Assembly (NCBI RefSeq): GCF_027625935.1
Contig: NZ_CP115300.1
Location: forward strand, 806,001 to 870,000
Direction of reading: 5' to 3'
DNA: 64,000 nucleotides
Source: Streptomyces camelliae
GTDB taxonomy: Bacteria; Actinomycetota; Actinomycetes; Streptomycetales; Streptomycetaceae
Position numbers and translations under genes: made by a program. Shown piece by piece: positions 1 through 9,084 of the stretch (its first letter is position 1; each line of letters starts with the position of its first letter). The notes below the pieces were generated by a model, which did no database searches, was not told the origin of the DNA, and worked only from the letters and a program-made list of their open reading frames with translations.

Positions 1-59
1 GTCGCCGCCGCGGTGGAGCCGCCCGCGGTGGGGTTGACGACGGCGGTGAACTGTCGCAT
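1..59 (-). CDS. Lipid kinase (diacylglycerol kinase catalytic family), N-terminal fragment
   Basis: Only the first 19 codons are inside the window; the gene runs off the left edge. The visible start is MRQFTAVVNPTAGG, and the VVNPxAGG motif is the nucleotide-binding opening of the DAGK_cat family of lipid and sphingosine kinases. It lies about 75 bp downstream of the FAD-oxidase gene on the same strand, so the two are probably cotranscribed. The same pairing is found at Rv2251-Rv2252 in Mycobacterium tuberculosis, where Rv2252 is a diacylglycerol kinase. The family call rests on one short motif plus context. Confidence 0.6.
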   Translation of the reverse strand, partial: MRQFTAVVNPTAGGSTAAA

Positions 60-134
60 CGGTGTGCCTCCGGGGCGGTGACGGGGAGCGGCGGACGGTG
101 TCGGGGTACGGCGCTGAAGGGATGGTGGGCCGGG

Positions 135-1730
135 TCAGTGGATGGGAGGCAGCAGGACGCCCGGGTTGAGCAGGCCCTCGGGGTCCAGTCGGCGCTTGAC
201 CGCGCGCAGGGCGGAGATGCCGAGGGGGCCGGCTTCACGGACGTACCAGTCGCGGTGGTCGGTGCCGACGCCGTGGTGGTGGGAGATGGTGCCGCCGGCG
301 GCGAGCACGGCCTCGTTGGCGGCGTGCTTGGCGGGCTCCCAGTGGGCGACGGGGTCCTCGCCCTGGGCGCTGACGACCGTGAAGTACAGGGAGGCGCCGT
401 TCTCGTACACATGGGAGATGTGGCACATCACCAGCGGCGGGGTGCCTGACTGGGTGAGGGTGTCGGTGAGCGCGGTGCGCACGGCCGTGTGCAGGTCGGG
501 GATGCGGGACCAGAAGGCCGCGGTCTCCAGGGTCTCCGCGAAGGCGCCGACGTCGAGCAGCGCGTCGCGCAGGTACGGCGCCGAGAAGCGGCCGTGGGCC
601 CAGCGTTCGCCCGGTTCGGTGCCGACGAGGGTGCCGCCGCAGGCGGTGAGGACGGCGGCCGCCTGCTGCCGGCGCCGTTCGGTGTCCTCGGCGGTGCCCT
701 CGTAGCCGGTGATGGCCAGGCAGCCGGCCGCGCTCTGGCTCAGGTCGCCGCCGATGGAGTCGGGCTGGGCCAGGCCGATGAGGGTCTCGGTCTCGTCGGA
801 CAGGCGCAGCACGGTCGGCCGGGGTCCGTCCTGGGCGAGCCGGCGCAGGGCGGCGGCGCCCTCTTCGAACGAGGCGAACCGCCAGCCCTCGTAGACGCGG
901 ACCTCGGGCAGCGGGCGGATCCGCACGGTCACGGAGGTGATGACGCCGAACGCGCCCTCGGAGCCGAGGATCAGCTGGCGCAGGTCGGGTCCGGCGGCGG
1001 AGCGCGGGGCGCGGCCGGTCTCGATCGTGCCCTCGGGCGTGGCGAGGGTGAGGCCGAGGACCATCTCGTCGAAGCGGCCGTACCCGGCGGACGCCTGGCC
1101 GCTGGAGCGGGCCGCGGCGAAACCGCCGATGGTGGCCCACTCGAAGGACTGCGGGAAGTGCCCGAGGGTGAAGCCGTGTGCGGCGAGCAGGGCCTCGGCC
1201 TCGGGGGCGCGCAGGCCGGGCTGGAGGACGGCGGTGCGCGAGACGGGGTCGAGGTCGCGCAGGCCGTTCATCCGGCGCAGGTCGAGCGCGATGAACGCGC
1301 TGCGTTGCGGGGCGAGTCCGCCGACGACCGACGTGCCGCCGCCGAAGGGCACGACGGCGAGGCCGTGTGCGGAGCAGGCGCGCAGGACGGCGAGGACGTC
1401 GTCGTGGGAGCCGGGCAGGACGACGGCCTGCGGGACGTCCGTGACGTCTCCGGCGCGGATGCGCAGCAGGTCGGGGGTGGACTTGCCGCGGGTGTGCCGG
1501 ATGCGGCTCTCGCCGTCGGTGCGGACGTACTCCTCGCCGCCGACGGCCTCCGCAAGTGCCTTGAGCGCGCCTGGAGTTGCGGTGGTTGCGGGCAGGCGGA
1601 CGTCTTCGAGGGCGAGGGCGGGGGTGGTGCGGGGCTTGACGCCGAGCAGGTCGCGCAGCAGCCCGGTCACCGAGTCGGGCAGGGGTGCCGCCTTGGCCGG
1701 GTCGCCCCAGCCGTTCCACAGCATGTCCAT
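135..1730 (-). CDS. FAD-binding oxidase, alkylglycerone-phosphate-synthase-like
   Basis: A 531-residue flavoprotein. Residues about 95-270 form the PCMH-type FAD-binding domain, with the pyrophosphate loop PFGGGTSVVGG at 128-138. The C-terminal FAD_oxidase_C domain carries HHHGVG at about 484-489, the active-site histidine cluster of alkyl-DHAP synthases, and ends in the usual LDPEGLLNPG. Eukaryotic relatives swap the acyl group of acyl-DHAP for an alkyl group, but in actinobacteria the substrate is unproven. Start taken at the first ATG of MDMLWNG; a second ATG lies two codons in. It is divergent from the TetR gene and upstream of the lipid kinase, so a role in glycerolipid or ether-lipid metabolism is an inference from context. 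Confidence 0.82.
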   Translation of the reverse strand: MDMLWNGWGDPAKAAPLPDSVTGLLRDLLGVKPRTTPALALEDVRLPATTATPGALKALAEAVGGEEYVRTDGESRIRHTRGKSTPDLLRIRAGDVTDVPQAVVLPGSHDDVLAVLRACSAHGLAVVPFGGGTSVVGGLAPQRSAFIALDLRRMNGLRDLDPVSRTAVLQPGLRAPEAEALLAAHGFTLGHFPQSFEWATIGGFAAARSSGQASAGYGRFDEMVLGLTLATPEGTIETGRAPRSAAGPDLRQLILGSEGAFGVITSVTVRIRPLPEVRVYEGWRFASFEEGAAALRRLAQDGPRPTVLRLSDETETLIGLAQPDSIGGDLSQSAAGCLAITGYEGTAEDTERRRQQAAAVLTACGGTLVGTEPGERWAHGRFSAPYLRDALLDVGAFAETLETAAFWSRIPDLHTAVRTALTDTLTQSGTPPLVMCHISHVYENGASLYFTVVSAQGEDPVAHWEPAKHAANEAVLAAGGTISHHHGVGTDHRDWYVREAGPLGISALRAVKRRLDPEGLLNPGVLLPPIH

Positions 1731-1831
1731 TGAACGGTCGTCCTCACAGGTCGGTGTGCTCGGTTCGCGCGACGGCCCGGCTCGGCCGTGCCCGGGGGCG
1801 GTCGGCTGCTTCCGTCCGGACCCTGGGGCGT

Positions 1832-1863
1832 TACACTGTGACACATGACGCCTATTCGTCACA
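1832..1863 (+). promoter_or_regulatory. Possible leaderless promoter and operator of the TetR gene
   Basis: TACACT at 1832-1837 fits a -10 box and is followed 7 bp later by the ATG at 1845, so the TetR mRNA may be leaderless; no Shine-Dalgarno sequence precedes the ATG. An inverted repeat TGTGAC (1837-1842) N15 GTCACA (1858-1863) straddles the start codon and is a plausible autoregulatory site. The -35 region is weak. Confidence 0.35.
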
Positions 1864-2444
1864 ACGGTTCGGACAATGATCACGTCCTCGACGCGGTACG
1901 CGACTGTGTGCTCGCCGTCGGAGTCCGCCGCACCACCCTCGCCGACGTGGCCCGCCGCGCCGGTGTCTCCCGGATGACGCTGTACCGGCGCTGGCCGGAT
2001 CTGCGTACCCTGGTGGGCGATCTGATGACCCGTGAGTGGATCGACGTGGCCACCCGGGCCATCCCCGAGGCGGCCGACGTCACCGACGCGCGCTCCCGGA
2101 TCGTGGACGGACTGGTGGCGGGGGTGGAGGCGTTCCGGGCGCACCCCCTCTTCCGCAAGATCGTCGACGTCGATCCGGAGCTGCTGCTGCCCTATGTGCT
2201 CGACCGGCGCGGAGCGAGCCAGGAGGCACTGCTGGCACTGCTGGCCGGCGCGCTGCGCGAGGGCCACACGGACGGGTCCGTGCGCCCCGGTCATGTCGAA
2301 CGGCAGGCCCGCACACTGCTGTTGACCGTGCAGTCGTTCACCCTGTCCCTGCGCACGATGACCGACGAGGACGATCCGGAGCTGGACTCCACCGCGTTCC
2401 TCCGGGAGCTGCGCACCCTCCTGGAGAGGACCCTCACGCCATGA
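1845..2444 (+). CDS. TetR-family transcriptional regulator
   Basis: 199 residues. The N-terminal helix-turn-helix is clear at about 20-60 (TTLADVARRAGVSRMTLYRRW), followed by an unassigned ligand-binding domain. Its TGA overlaps the ATG of the glycerol-3-phosphate dehydrogenase gene (ATGA), so the two are translationally coupled, and it is divergent from the FAD-oxidase gene. The same regulator/GlpD/flavoprotein/lipid-kinase arrangement occurs at Rv2249c-Rv2252 in mycobacteria. It probably controls itself, glpD and the divergent oxidase; the ligand is unknown. Confidence 0.85.
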   Translation: MTPIRHNGSDNDHVLDAVRDCVLAVGVRRTTLADVARRAGVSRMTLYRRWPDLRTLVGDLMTREWIDVATRAIPEAADVTDARSRIVDGLVAGVEAFRAHPLFRKIVDVDPELLLPYVLDRRGASQEALLALLAGALREGHTDGSVRPGHVERQARTLLLTVQSFTLSLRTMTDEDDPELDSTAFLRELRTLLERTLTP

Positions 2445-4024
2445 GCGACACCAAGGCCGGCACCGGCGCGTCCCTCGGCGCACAGCGACGGACCCGGGAA
2501 CTGACCGAGGCCACGGACGGCAGGGTGGTGGACGTCCTGGTCGTCGGCCTCGGCGCCACGGGTGCGGGAGTCGCGCTGGACGCGGCGGCCCGCGGGCTGG
2601 ACGTGGTCGCGGTGGACGCCCACGACCTGGCCTTCGGCACCTCCCGCTGGAGCTCGAAGCTGATCCACGGCGGGCTGCGCTATCTGGCCTCCGCACAGTT
2701 CGACGTCGCGCACGAGAGCGCGGTCGAGCGCGGGGTGCTGATGACCCGTACGGCTCCGCACCTGGTGGCCGCCCAGCCGTTCGTCCTGCCGCTGACCCCG
2801 CTGGTGTCCCGGGGCCAGGCCTCGCTGGCGTGGGCGGGGTTCCGCGCCGGGGACATGCTGCGGCTGGCCGCCCGGACCCCGCGGCAGGTCCTGCCCGCCC
2901 CGCGTCGGCTCACGGCGACGGAGGCCCGGCATCTGGCGCCCTCGGTGCGCCCGGCCGGGCTGCGCGGCGGGCTGCTGTCCTGGGACGGCAGGGTGACCGA
3001 CGACGCCCGGCTGGTCACCGCCCTGGCCCGGACGGCCGCCGCGCACGGGGGCCGGATGCTGACCCGGGTCCGCGCGCTGGAGCTGACCGGCAGCGGCGCC
3101 CGGATCCGCGACGAACTCACCGGCGAGGAGGGCGAGATCAAGGCCCGCGCCGTCATCAACGCGAGCGGGGTCTGGGCGGGCGACCTCGTCGAGGGCATCC
3201 GGATCCGGCCCTCCCGCGGCACCCATCTGGTCCTGCGCTCGGAGCGGCTCGGCGCCCTGCCGGCTGGCCTGCACATCCCGATCCCCGGCGAGACCAACCG
3301 CTTCGTGCTGGTCCTGCCCCAGGGCGACGGCCGGGTGTACGTCGGCCTCACCGACGAGCCGGTCGAGGGCGGCATCCCGGACGTCCCGGAGGTGCCCGAG
3401 ACCGACATCGGCTTCCTGCTGGACGTCCTCGGCTCGGTACTGGACACTCCGGTGACCCGGGACGAGGTCGTCGGCGCCTTCGCGGGCCTGCGGCCCCTGC
3501 TGGACACGTCCGGACACGAGGGCGGCGACGGCGCTCCGGCCCGCACCTCCGACATCTCCCGCCGGCACGCGGTGCTGACGTCCCCCGACGGTGTCACGAC
3601 GATCGTCGGCGGCAAGCTCACCACGTACCGGCGGATGGCGCAGGACGCCGTGGACGCCGCGACCGCCGGCCGGGGCTTGCCCGCCGTTCCCTCCCCCACC
3701 GCATCGCTGCCGCTGGTCGGCGCCGCCGCGCCCGCCCGGCTGCGCGCCCTGTCCGCACCGCCCCGCCTGGTCCGCCGCTATGGCACCGAGGCCGCGTCCG
3801 TCCACGCCCTCGCGGCCGAGGACCCCGCCCTGGCCCAGCCGGTGCTGCCGGGCCACCCGGTCACCCGGGCCGAACTGCTGTGGGCGGTCCGGCACGAGGG
3901 CGCCCTGGACGAGTCCGACCTCCTGGACCGCCGCACCCGCATCGGCCTGGTACCGGAGGACCGCGCCGAGGCGCTCGCGGTGGCCCGGGAGGTACTGGAG
4001 CGGGAAGCGGCCGTACGCCCCTGA
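2441..4024 (+). CDS. glpD: Glycerol-3-phosphate dehydrogenase (FAD)
   Basis: 527 residues. It oxidises sn-glycerol 3-phosphate to dihydroxyacetone phosphate at the membrane and passes electrons to quinone. The FAD-binding Rossmann motif GLGATGAG lies at 36-43, followed by GTSRWSSKLIHGGLRYL, a stretch typical of GlpD/GlpA. The C-terminal region (about 390-527) matches the DAO_C domain. Length is normal. The start overlaps the TetR stop. Its product DHAP would be the expected precursor for the neighbouring alkylglycerone-phosphate-synthase-like flavoprotein, which ties the cluster together. Confidence 0.92.
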   Translation: MSDTKAGTGASLGAQRRTRELTEATDGRVVDVLVVGLGATGAGVALDAAARGLDVVAVDAHDLAFGTSRWSSKLIHGGLRYLASAQFDVAHESAVERGVLMTRTAPHLVAAQPFVLPLTPLVSRGQASLAWAGFRAGDMLRLAARTPRQVLPAPRRLTATEARHLAPSVRPAGLRGGLLSWDGRVTDDARLVTALARTAAAHGGRMLTRVRALELTGSGARIRDELTGEEGEIKARAVINASGVWAGDLVEGIRIRPSRGTHLVLRSERLGALPAGLHIPIPGETNRFVLVLPQGDGRVYVGLTDEPVEGGIPDVPEVPETDIGFLLDVLGSVLDTPVTRDEVVGAFAGLRPLLDTSGHEGGDGAPARTSDISRRHAVLTSPDGVTTIVGGKLTTYRRMAQDAVDAATAGRGLPAVPSPTASLPLVGAAAPARLRALSAPPRLVRRYGTEAASVHALAAEDPALAQPVLPGHPVTRAELLWAVRHEGALDESDLLDRRTRIGLVPEDRAEALAVAREVLEREAAVRP

Positions 4025-4146
4025 GCGGCCGCCCGGCGCAGGACGGCCGGTCTCGGGGTGCGTCACCCTTCCTGACGCGGGAGGTGCCGGCGCAGGCGGC
4101 CGTACGGTCGTGGACCGTCGGCCGGGGTGGGCCGTTGCGTGGTGTG

Positions 4147-5598
4147 TCACAGCAGGCGGCGGATGTCACCTCGCACGCGGTAGAAGCCGCCGGCCGCCGG
4201 GTGCAGGGCGTCCACGACGTAGCGGGCGCCCGGCTCGCGTATCGCGCGCGGGAACTGGACGTTCCAGGAGGTGTCGTAGCCCTCGGACACCACATGCACC
4301 CGCATCCGGCCGCCCTCCTGGACGCACTGGACGACGACCGCTCCGGCGGGGGCCTGGGTGACGGTGGTGACCGCGGCGACGGCGGTGGCGGGGGCGTACG
4401 TCGGCAGGGCGGCGGCGAGTTTGACGTCCCGCGCCACCGGCACCGTGCCCTGCTGGGCCGCCGAGATGGCCGCCTCGCTCGCGTCGACGCAGACCAGTGA
4501 GCCGTCGGTCGTCACCAGGTACAGCCGCTCGTCGCGGTACTGCATCGACAGCGCCGAGCCGCCGCCCGTGCCGAGCTTCCACAGGCGCGTGCCGTTGTGG
4601 TCGAAGCAGTAGACGGAGGAGGCGGAGTCGCCCGCGAAGACGAACCGGCCGCCCGGGGACGTGGCGCACGAGTACACCGCGCTGTCGCAGGCATACGTCG
4701 CCTCGATCGTGCCCGTCGCCTTCGACAGCCGCTGGACCACCCGGTGTCCGGTGCCCGCGTAGACGGCGTCGTCCTCCTGCCAGCCGAACAGCACGCTGCC
4801 CTTGGTGGCCGTGTGCCACAACTCGCCGCCGCCGTCGGGCGCGTAGGCGGTCACGCCCCGGTGGTGGCCGTGGTAGACGGCCCGGTCGTCGGCACGGACC
4901 ATCCAGGCGTGCTCGCCCTGGCTGCGGCGGGCCCACTGGTGCTCGTCCTCGTGGTCGATGACGGTGAGCCGGCCCGCGCGGTCGGAGACGTTGAGGATGC
5001 CCTCGTGGATGTCCAGCCAGAAGATGTCGACGTCGGCGGCGATGTCGTACGCGGCGAACGGCAGCTTGGAGGACAGGTCGTAGACCTTGCCGTCGTCGCA
5101 GCCGGCGTAGATCCAGAAGTCGTCGGCGACGAGGCACTTCACACCGTCCGGCAGGCTGAACCGGGCCAGCAGGGCGCCCTCGTGGTCCAGGGTGTAGACG
5201 TCACCCGACTGATTGCCCACCCAAGCGCGGTCGTCGTCGACGTGGATGCCGAAGGCGGCGGAGCCGGTGCGGAAGCGCCACAGCACGGGCGCCACCGCCC
5301 GCGCGGTCGACGGGGCCGAGGTGACCTGACGCCGGGTCACCGCGCGCGGGGCACGCTGCCCCTGGACGGCCGGGGCGTATCCCTTGCGGACCTTCTCACC
5401 CACCTTCTTCGCGGCGGCGGCCTTCGCCTTCTCCGCGGTCGGGAACGTCGTGGTCTGGGTCTGCCCGGCCGCGCCGATCCTGCCGTACCGCACCGTCACC
5501 ACCAGGCCGTCGACGGTCACCTCGTAGAACTTGTGAGCACCGCCGCCCTCCTGCGACAGCTCCAGATACGTCGTCGACACCGCGGACGCCGTGGACAT
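4147..5598 (-). CDS. WGR domain fused to a PQQ/WD40-like beta-propeller
   Basis: 483 residues, no signal peptide, so cytoplasmic. Residues about 8-75 form a WGR domain (VTVRYGRIGAAGQTQTTTF and a lysine/alanine-rich helix), a nucleic-acid-associated module known from PARPs and bacterial proteins. After a basic linker, residues about 105-400 show repeated blade motifs (AWVGNQSGDVYTLDHEG, YAGCDDGKVYDL, VFAGDSASSVYCFDHNG) typical of a propeller. The last 60 residues hold a short separate domain. No partner lies beside it: glpD is convergent and the next upstream gene is a TetR regulator. Function is not known; a DNA-end or damage-related sensing role would be speculation from the WGR domain. Confidence 0.75.
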   Translation of the reverse strand: MSTASAVSTTYLELSQEGGGAHKFYEVTVDGLVVTVRYGRIGAAGQTQTTTFPTAEKAKAAAAKKVGEKVRKGYAPAVQGQRAPRAVTRRQVTSAPSTARAVAPVLWRFRTGSAAFGIHVDDDRAWVGNQSGDVYTLDHEGALLARFSLPDGVKCLVADDFWIYAGCDDGKVYDLSSKLPFAAYDIAADVDIFWLDIHEGILNVSDRAGRLTVIDHEDEHQWARRSQGEHAWMVRADDRAVYHGHHRGVTAYAPDGGGELWHTATKGSVLFGWQEDDAVYAGTGHRVVQRLSKATGTIEATYACDSAVYSCATSPGGRFVFAGDSASSVYCFDHNGTRLWKLGTGGGSALSMQYRDERLYLVTTDGSLVCVDASEAAISAAQQGTVPVARDVKLAAALPTYAPATAVAAVTTVTQAPAGAVVVQCVQEGGRMRVHVVSEGYDTSWNVQFPRAIREPGARYVVDALHPAAGGFYRVRGDIRRLL

Positions 5599-5717
5599 GG
5601 CAGACCCCTCCCGAGGACGGACCCGCGGCCGTTCCGGCAGGTCCTCTCACTGATCACACCGTAGGGCCGACCACTGACAACGACCCGGACCCACGGCTGC
5701 GACGGACGGAGCCGGTC

Positions 5718-6374
5718 CTACTCCCCTGCCGACGCGCCCATGCCGCCGACCAGTTGGCGCAGGCAGTCGATCGCCAGGGCGGCCGGGGAGCCCTCGCCCG
5801 TGACGCCGGCGTCCGTGTCGGCCCAGGTCTCCAGGGCGATGCGGATGGCGTCCGTGGCCGCCGCCGCGATCAGGCGTACCCGCATCGCTTCGAGACGCCC
5901 GTCGGCGAGGCGGGCGACGACCGGGACGAGGCGTTCCTCGGACTCCTGGTTGACGCGGTACCACACCGCGCGCAGCGCGGGGTCGTCGGCGGCGGCCCGC
6001 AGCAGGCCACGGGTCCGCAGCAGCGCCTGTGCCGCGTTCTCGTCCGGTGCCGCGAGCGACTGTTCCACGGCCGTCTCCAGCGCCCGGGACAGCCCGGTAC
6101 CGGGCTCGGCCGCCTCCAGCAGGGCCCGCCAGCGGTCGGCTCCGGCGGCGAGCAGCGGGCTCACGGCGTCCTGCTTGGAGCGGAAGTACCGGTAGAAGGT
6201 CCGCAGCGCGACCCCGGCGTGCCGGGCGATCTCCTCGGCCGTCGTCGCGTGCGGGCCCTGTGCGGCGAAGAGCTCGGCCGCCGCTTGTGCGATGTCGAGC
6301 TGGGTGGCGGCCTTGCGGCGCTCGGTCAGGGAGACGGGCGGCGCGCTGCTCGCCCGGGACGGCTTGGTGCTCAC
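5718..6374 (-). CDS. TetR-family transcriptional regulator
   Basis: 218 residues from a GTG start (MSTKPSRASS). An in-frame TTG at 6428 would add 18 residues, but the added sequence is not family-like. The HTH lies at about 30-65 (TTAEEIARHAGVALRTFYRYF). It is divergent from an SDR gene starting at 6536. The 160 bp between them contain an imperfect GTGA-N12-TCAC repeat (6419-6438) that could be its operator. It most likely represses the SDR; the effector is unknown. Confidence 0.82.
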   Translation of the reverse strand: MSTKPSRASSAPPVSLTERRKAATQLDIAQAAAELFAAQGPHATTAEEIARHAGVALRTFYRYFRSKQDAVSPLLAAGADRWRALLEAAEPGTGLSRALETAVEQSLAAPDENAAQALLRTRGLLRAAADDPALRAVWYRVNQESEERLVPVVARLADGRLEAMRVRLIAAAATDAIRIALETWADTDAGVTGEGSPAALAIDCLRQLVGGMGASAGE

Positions 6375-6535
6375 CCCAGAAGGGTACGGCTCGCCACCCT
6401 TGGACGGCACGTAATGACGTGATGGCAAAATGTGTCACCTAGGCGTAACGTGAAGCGTATGGGGACGTCGGCGGGCAAGCGATCCGGCGTCGCGTAGGCC
6501 TCGCCGCATCCCGGCGGGGCGGGCAGGAGTGAGAC

Positions 6536-7321
6536 ATGAACCGCTACGAAGGCCGCCGCGCGCTGATCACCGGGGGTGGCTCGGGCATCGGCCAGGCCAC
6601 CGTGCTGCGCCTCCTCGCCGAGGGCGGCACCGTCGTGGCCGCCGACGTGAGCGAGCGGGGCCTGAAGGACACGGCGGACAAGGCGGGGGCGTACGCGGAC
6701 CGCCTGACCACGCTCGTCGTGGACATCGCCGACGAGACCTCCGTGCGCGAGGGCGTCGCCGCCGCGGTCTCCGCGCTCGGCGGCCTGGACGTGCTGGTCA
6801 ACGCGGCCGGGATCCTGCGCTCCTCGCACACCCACGACACGAGCCTCGCGGACTTCACCCGCATCGTGCAGGTCAACCTCGTCGGCACCTTCCTCGTCAT
6901 CCGCGAGGCCGTACCGGCGCTGCTGGCGGGCCGGGACGCGGCGGTCGTCAACTTCAGCTCCACCTCGGCCGTCTTCGCGCACCCCTACATGGCGGCGTAC
7001 GCGGCGAGCAAGGGCGGGATCCAGGCCATGACCCACGCCCTCGCCGCCGAGTACGCACAGCGGGGCATCCGCTTCACCGCCGTCCAGCCCGGCTCCATCT
7101 CCTCCGGGATGACCGACGGCAGCGGCGCCAGCGGGCAGAGCACCGGGCCCGGATTGCCCGCGGACGCCGACATGACCCTGTTCGCCAAGCTCTCCCCGGC
7201 GCTCGGCCAGGGGTTCGCCGGCCCGGAGACGGTGGCCTCCGTGGTCGCCATGCTCGGCTCGGAGGACGGCCGGTTCATCACCGGCACCGAGGTCCGCGTC
7301 GACGGCGGCACCCACTTCTGA
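6536..7321 (+). CDS. Short-chain dehydrogenase/reductase
   Basis: 261 residues, a classical SDR. The cofactor motif TGGGSGIGQA begins at about residue 12, NAAG is near 89, and the catalytic Ser and Tyr-x3-Lys are at about 140 and 156-160 (YAASKG). The C-terminus GTEVRVDGGTHF is standard. An aspartate at the end of the second beta-strand (VAADVSE) suggests NAD(H) rather than NADP(H). GGAG lies 7 bp before the ATG. The substrate cannot be read from sequence. Probably controlled by the divergent TetR protein. Confidence 0.85.
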   Translation: MNRYEGRRALITGGGSGIGQATVLRLLAEGGTVVAADVSERGLKDTADKAGAYADRLTTLVVDIADETSVREGVAAAVSALGGLDVLVNAAGILRSSHTHDTSLADFTRIVQVNLVGTFLVIREAVPALLAGRDAAVVNFSSTSAVFAHPYMAAYAASKGGIQAMTHALAAEYAQRGIRFTAVQPGSISSGMTDGSGASGQSTGPGLPADADMTLFAKLSPALGQGFAGPETVASVVAMLGSEDGRFITGTEVRVDGGTHF

Positions 7322-7338
7322 GGACCTTCGGGCCGGTG

Positions 7339-8943
7339 TCAGGCGAGGGTGACCAGGTCGCGGTAGTCCTCGCTCCACAGGTCCTCGGCCGCGTCCGGCA
7401 GGAGCAGGACGCGGTCCGGGCGCAGGGCGTCGAGGGCTCCCTCGTCGTGCGTGACCATCACGATCGCGCCGGGATACGAGCCGACGGCGGCCAGCACCTC
7501 GTCGCGGGAGGCCGGGTCGAGGTGGTTGGTCGGCTCGTCCAGCAGCAGGACGTTCGCCCCGGAGTGCACCAGCCCGGCCAGCGCCAGCCGGGTCCGCTCG
7601 CCGCCGGACAGCACGCCCGCGGGTTTGCCGGTGTCGTCGCCCGTGAACAGGAAGGCGCCCAGGACGCGTCGTGCCTCGCCCGTGTCCAGGTGCGGCGCGG
7701 CCGCGGTCAGGTTCTCCAGGACCGTGCGATCGGCGTCGAGCGTCTCGTGTTCCTGCGCGAAGTAGCCGAGGCGCAGCCCGGGTCCGTGCACCACCCGTCC
7801 GGCGTCCGGCCGTTCGGTGCCGGCGAGCAGCCGCAGCAGGGTGGTCTTGCCCGCGCCGTTGAGCCCGAGCACGACCAGCCGGCTGCCCCGGTCCACGGCC
7901 AGGTCCACTCCGTCGAGGACGCGGTGGCCGCCGTAGGACTTGGCGAGGCTGATCGCGCCGAGCGGCATCCGCCCGCAGGGCGCGGGTTCGGGCAGCCGGA
8001 TCCGGGCGGTCCGCTCGGTACGCCGGGCCGGTTCCAACTCGGCCAGCATCCGGTCGGCACGGCGGGCCATGCTCCGGGCCATGGTGGCGGTGGCGGAGCG
8101 GGCCTTCATCCGGTCGGCCTGCGCGTGCAGGGCGGCGGCCTTGCGTTCGGCGCTCGCCCGCTCCCGGGTACGGCGCCGCTCCTCCGCCTCCCGCCGGCCG
8201 GTGTACGCGTGCCAGCCGGTGTTGTGAAGGTCGATCGCCGCCCACGTGGCGTCCAGGTGGAAGACGCGGTTGACGACATCGGCGAGCAGGGTGGTGTCAT
8301 GGCTGATGACGACCACCCCGCCCTGGTGTGCTTGCAGAAAGGCACGCAGCCAGGCGAGCGAGTCGGCGTCGAGGTGATTGGTCGGCTCGTCCAGCAGCAG
8401 GGTGGCGTCGGCGCCGCCGAACAGGATGCGGGCGAGTTCCACGCGCCGCTTCTGCCCGCCGGACAGCGCGCCGACCGGCTCGGCCAGCACCCGTTCGGGC
8501 AGCCCGAGTCCGGCCGCCACCCGGGCCGCCTCGGCCTCGGCCGCGTAGCCGCCGCCCGCCTGGAAGGCGGCGTCGGCGCGGGCGTAGGCGCTCATGGCGC
8601 GCTCCAGGGCCGCGGGGCGGGCCGCGTCGGCCATCGCCCGCTCGGCCGCGCGCAGTTCGCGCAGCGCGGTGCCGAGACCGCGGGCGGACAGGATGCGGTC
8701 GGTGACCGTCAGGGCGGGGTCGGCGGCACGGGAGTCCTGGGCGAGGAAGCCGACCGGCCCGGTGTGCGTGATCGTGCCGGCGGCGGGCCGGGTCTGTCCG
8801 GCGAGCGCGGTCAGCAGAGTGGTCTTGCCCGCGCCGTTGCGGCCGACGAGGCCGATCCGGTCGCCGGGAGAGACGGTGAAGGAGACGCCGGAGAGCAGCA
8901 AGCGGGCGCCGGCGCGCAGCTCGACATCACGGACGGTGATCAT
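7339..8943 (-). CDS. ABC-F family ATPase (tandem ABC domains, no membrane part)
   Basis: 534 residues with two ATPase domains. Walker A motifs are GRNGAGKTT (34-42) and GLNGAGKTT (near 350); signatures are LSGGQKR and LSGGERT; both Walker B regions read [12 protein letters not shown] charged, arginine-rich linker separates them, and no transmembrane segment is present. Proteins of this class act on the ribosome, either in translation quality control or in protection against ribosome-targeting antibiotics. The start MITVRDVEL is preceded by GGAG at good spacing; an in-frame GTG at 8973 lies within the leader hairpin. The upstream leader looks like an attenuator (see 8944-9036), which favours the antibiotic-protection type. 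Convergent with the SDR gene. Confidence 0.88.
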   Translation of the reverse strand: MITVRDVELRAGARLLLSGVSFTVSPGDRIGLVGRNGAGKTTLLTALAGQTRPAAGTITHTGPVGFLAQDSRAADPALTVTDRILSARGLGTALRELRAAERAMADAARPAALERAMSAYARADAAFQAGGGYAAEAEAARVAAGLGLPERVLAEPVGALSGGQKRRVELARILFGGADATLLLDEPTNHLDADSLAWLRAFLQAHQGGVVVISHDTTLLADVVNRVFHLDATWAAIDLHNTGWHAYTGRREAEERRRTRERASAERKAAALHAQADRMKARSATATMARSMARRADRMLAELEPARRTERTARIRLPEPAPCGRMPLGAISLAKSYGGHRVLDGVDLAVDRGSRLVVLGLNGAGKTTLLRLLAGTERPDAGRVVHGPGLRLGYFAQEHETLDADRTVLENLTAAAPHLDTGEARRVLGAFLFTGDDTGKPAGVLSGGERTRLALAGLVHSGANVLLLDEPTNHLDPASRDEVLAAVGSYPGAIVMVTHDEGALDALRPDRVLLLPDAAEDLWSEDYRDLVTLA

Positions 8944-9036
8944 GGGGAACGCTCCGAAATAGCAAGAGGACACACTTCTGGCGTGGAAGCGGGTCCTCAG
9001 CTAGGAAATTCGGGGCGTCGACATGCGGTCACGGTA
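8944..9036 (-). promoter_or_regulatory. Candidate attenuator leader of the ABC-F gene
   Basis: Reading toward the ABC-F gene: a TACCGT -10-like box (9036-9031), then a 7-codon open frame whose ATG sits 6 bp downstream, then a stacked hairpin. The outer stem GAGGAC/GTCCTC pairs 8998-8993 with 8971-8966 and the inner stem CTTC/GAAG pairs 8989-8986 with 8978-8975. The RNA after the hairpin reads UUGCUAUUU, and the ABC-F Shine-Dalgarno follows. This is the layout of ribosome-mediated transcription attenuation. No folding calculation was done. Confidence 0.45.
9001..9024 (-). CDS. Possible 7-residue leader peptide (MSTPRIS)
   Basis: ATG at 9024 to TAG at 9001 encodes MSTPRIS. The -10-like TACCGT ends 6 bp before the ATG, so it would be read from a leaderless transcript. 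The stop is only 2 bp before the start of the candidate attenuator stem, so a ribosome stalled here would cover the first stem arm. Short open frames arise by chance; the support is the position relative to promoter, hairpin and an ABC-F gene. Confidence 0.4.
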   Translation of the reverse strand: MSTPRIS

Positions 9037-9084
9037 ACCGGCGTACTCCGAGCGGCGCATGTGCTTTTCCGGCACCGCTCCCCT

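Noticed and set aside
135..2696. Very long minus-strand frame (853 codons) over the FAD oxidase and TetR genes
   Set aside because: Its first 322 codons are the antisense of the TetR and glpD starts and are arginine- and proline-rich with poor codon use; only the part from 1730 is the real oxidase gene.
6375..6535. GTGA-N12-TCAC as a TetR operator
   Set aside because: Arms of only four bases; mentioned with the TetR gene but not strong enough for its own feature.
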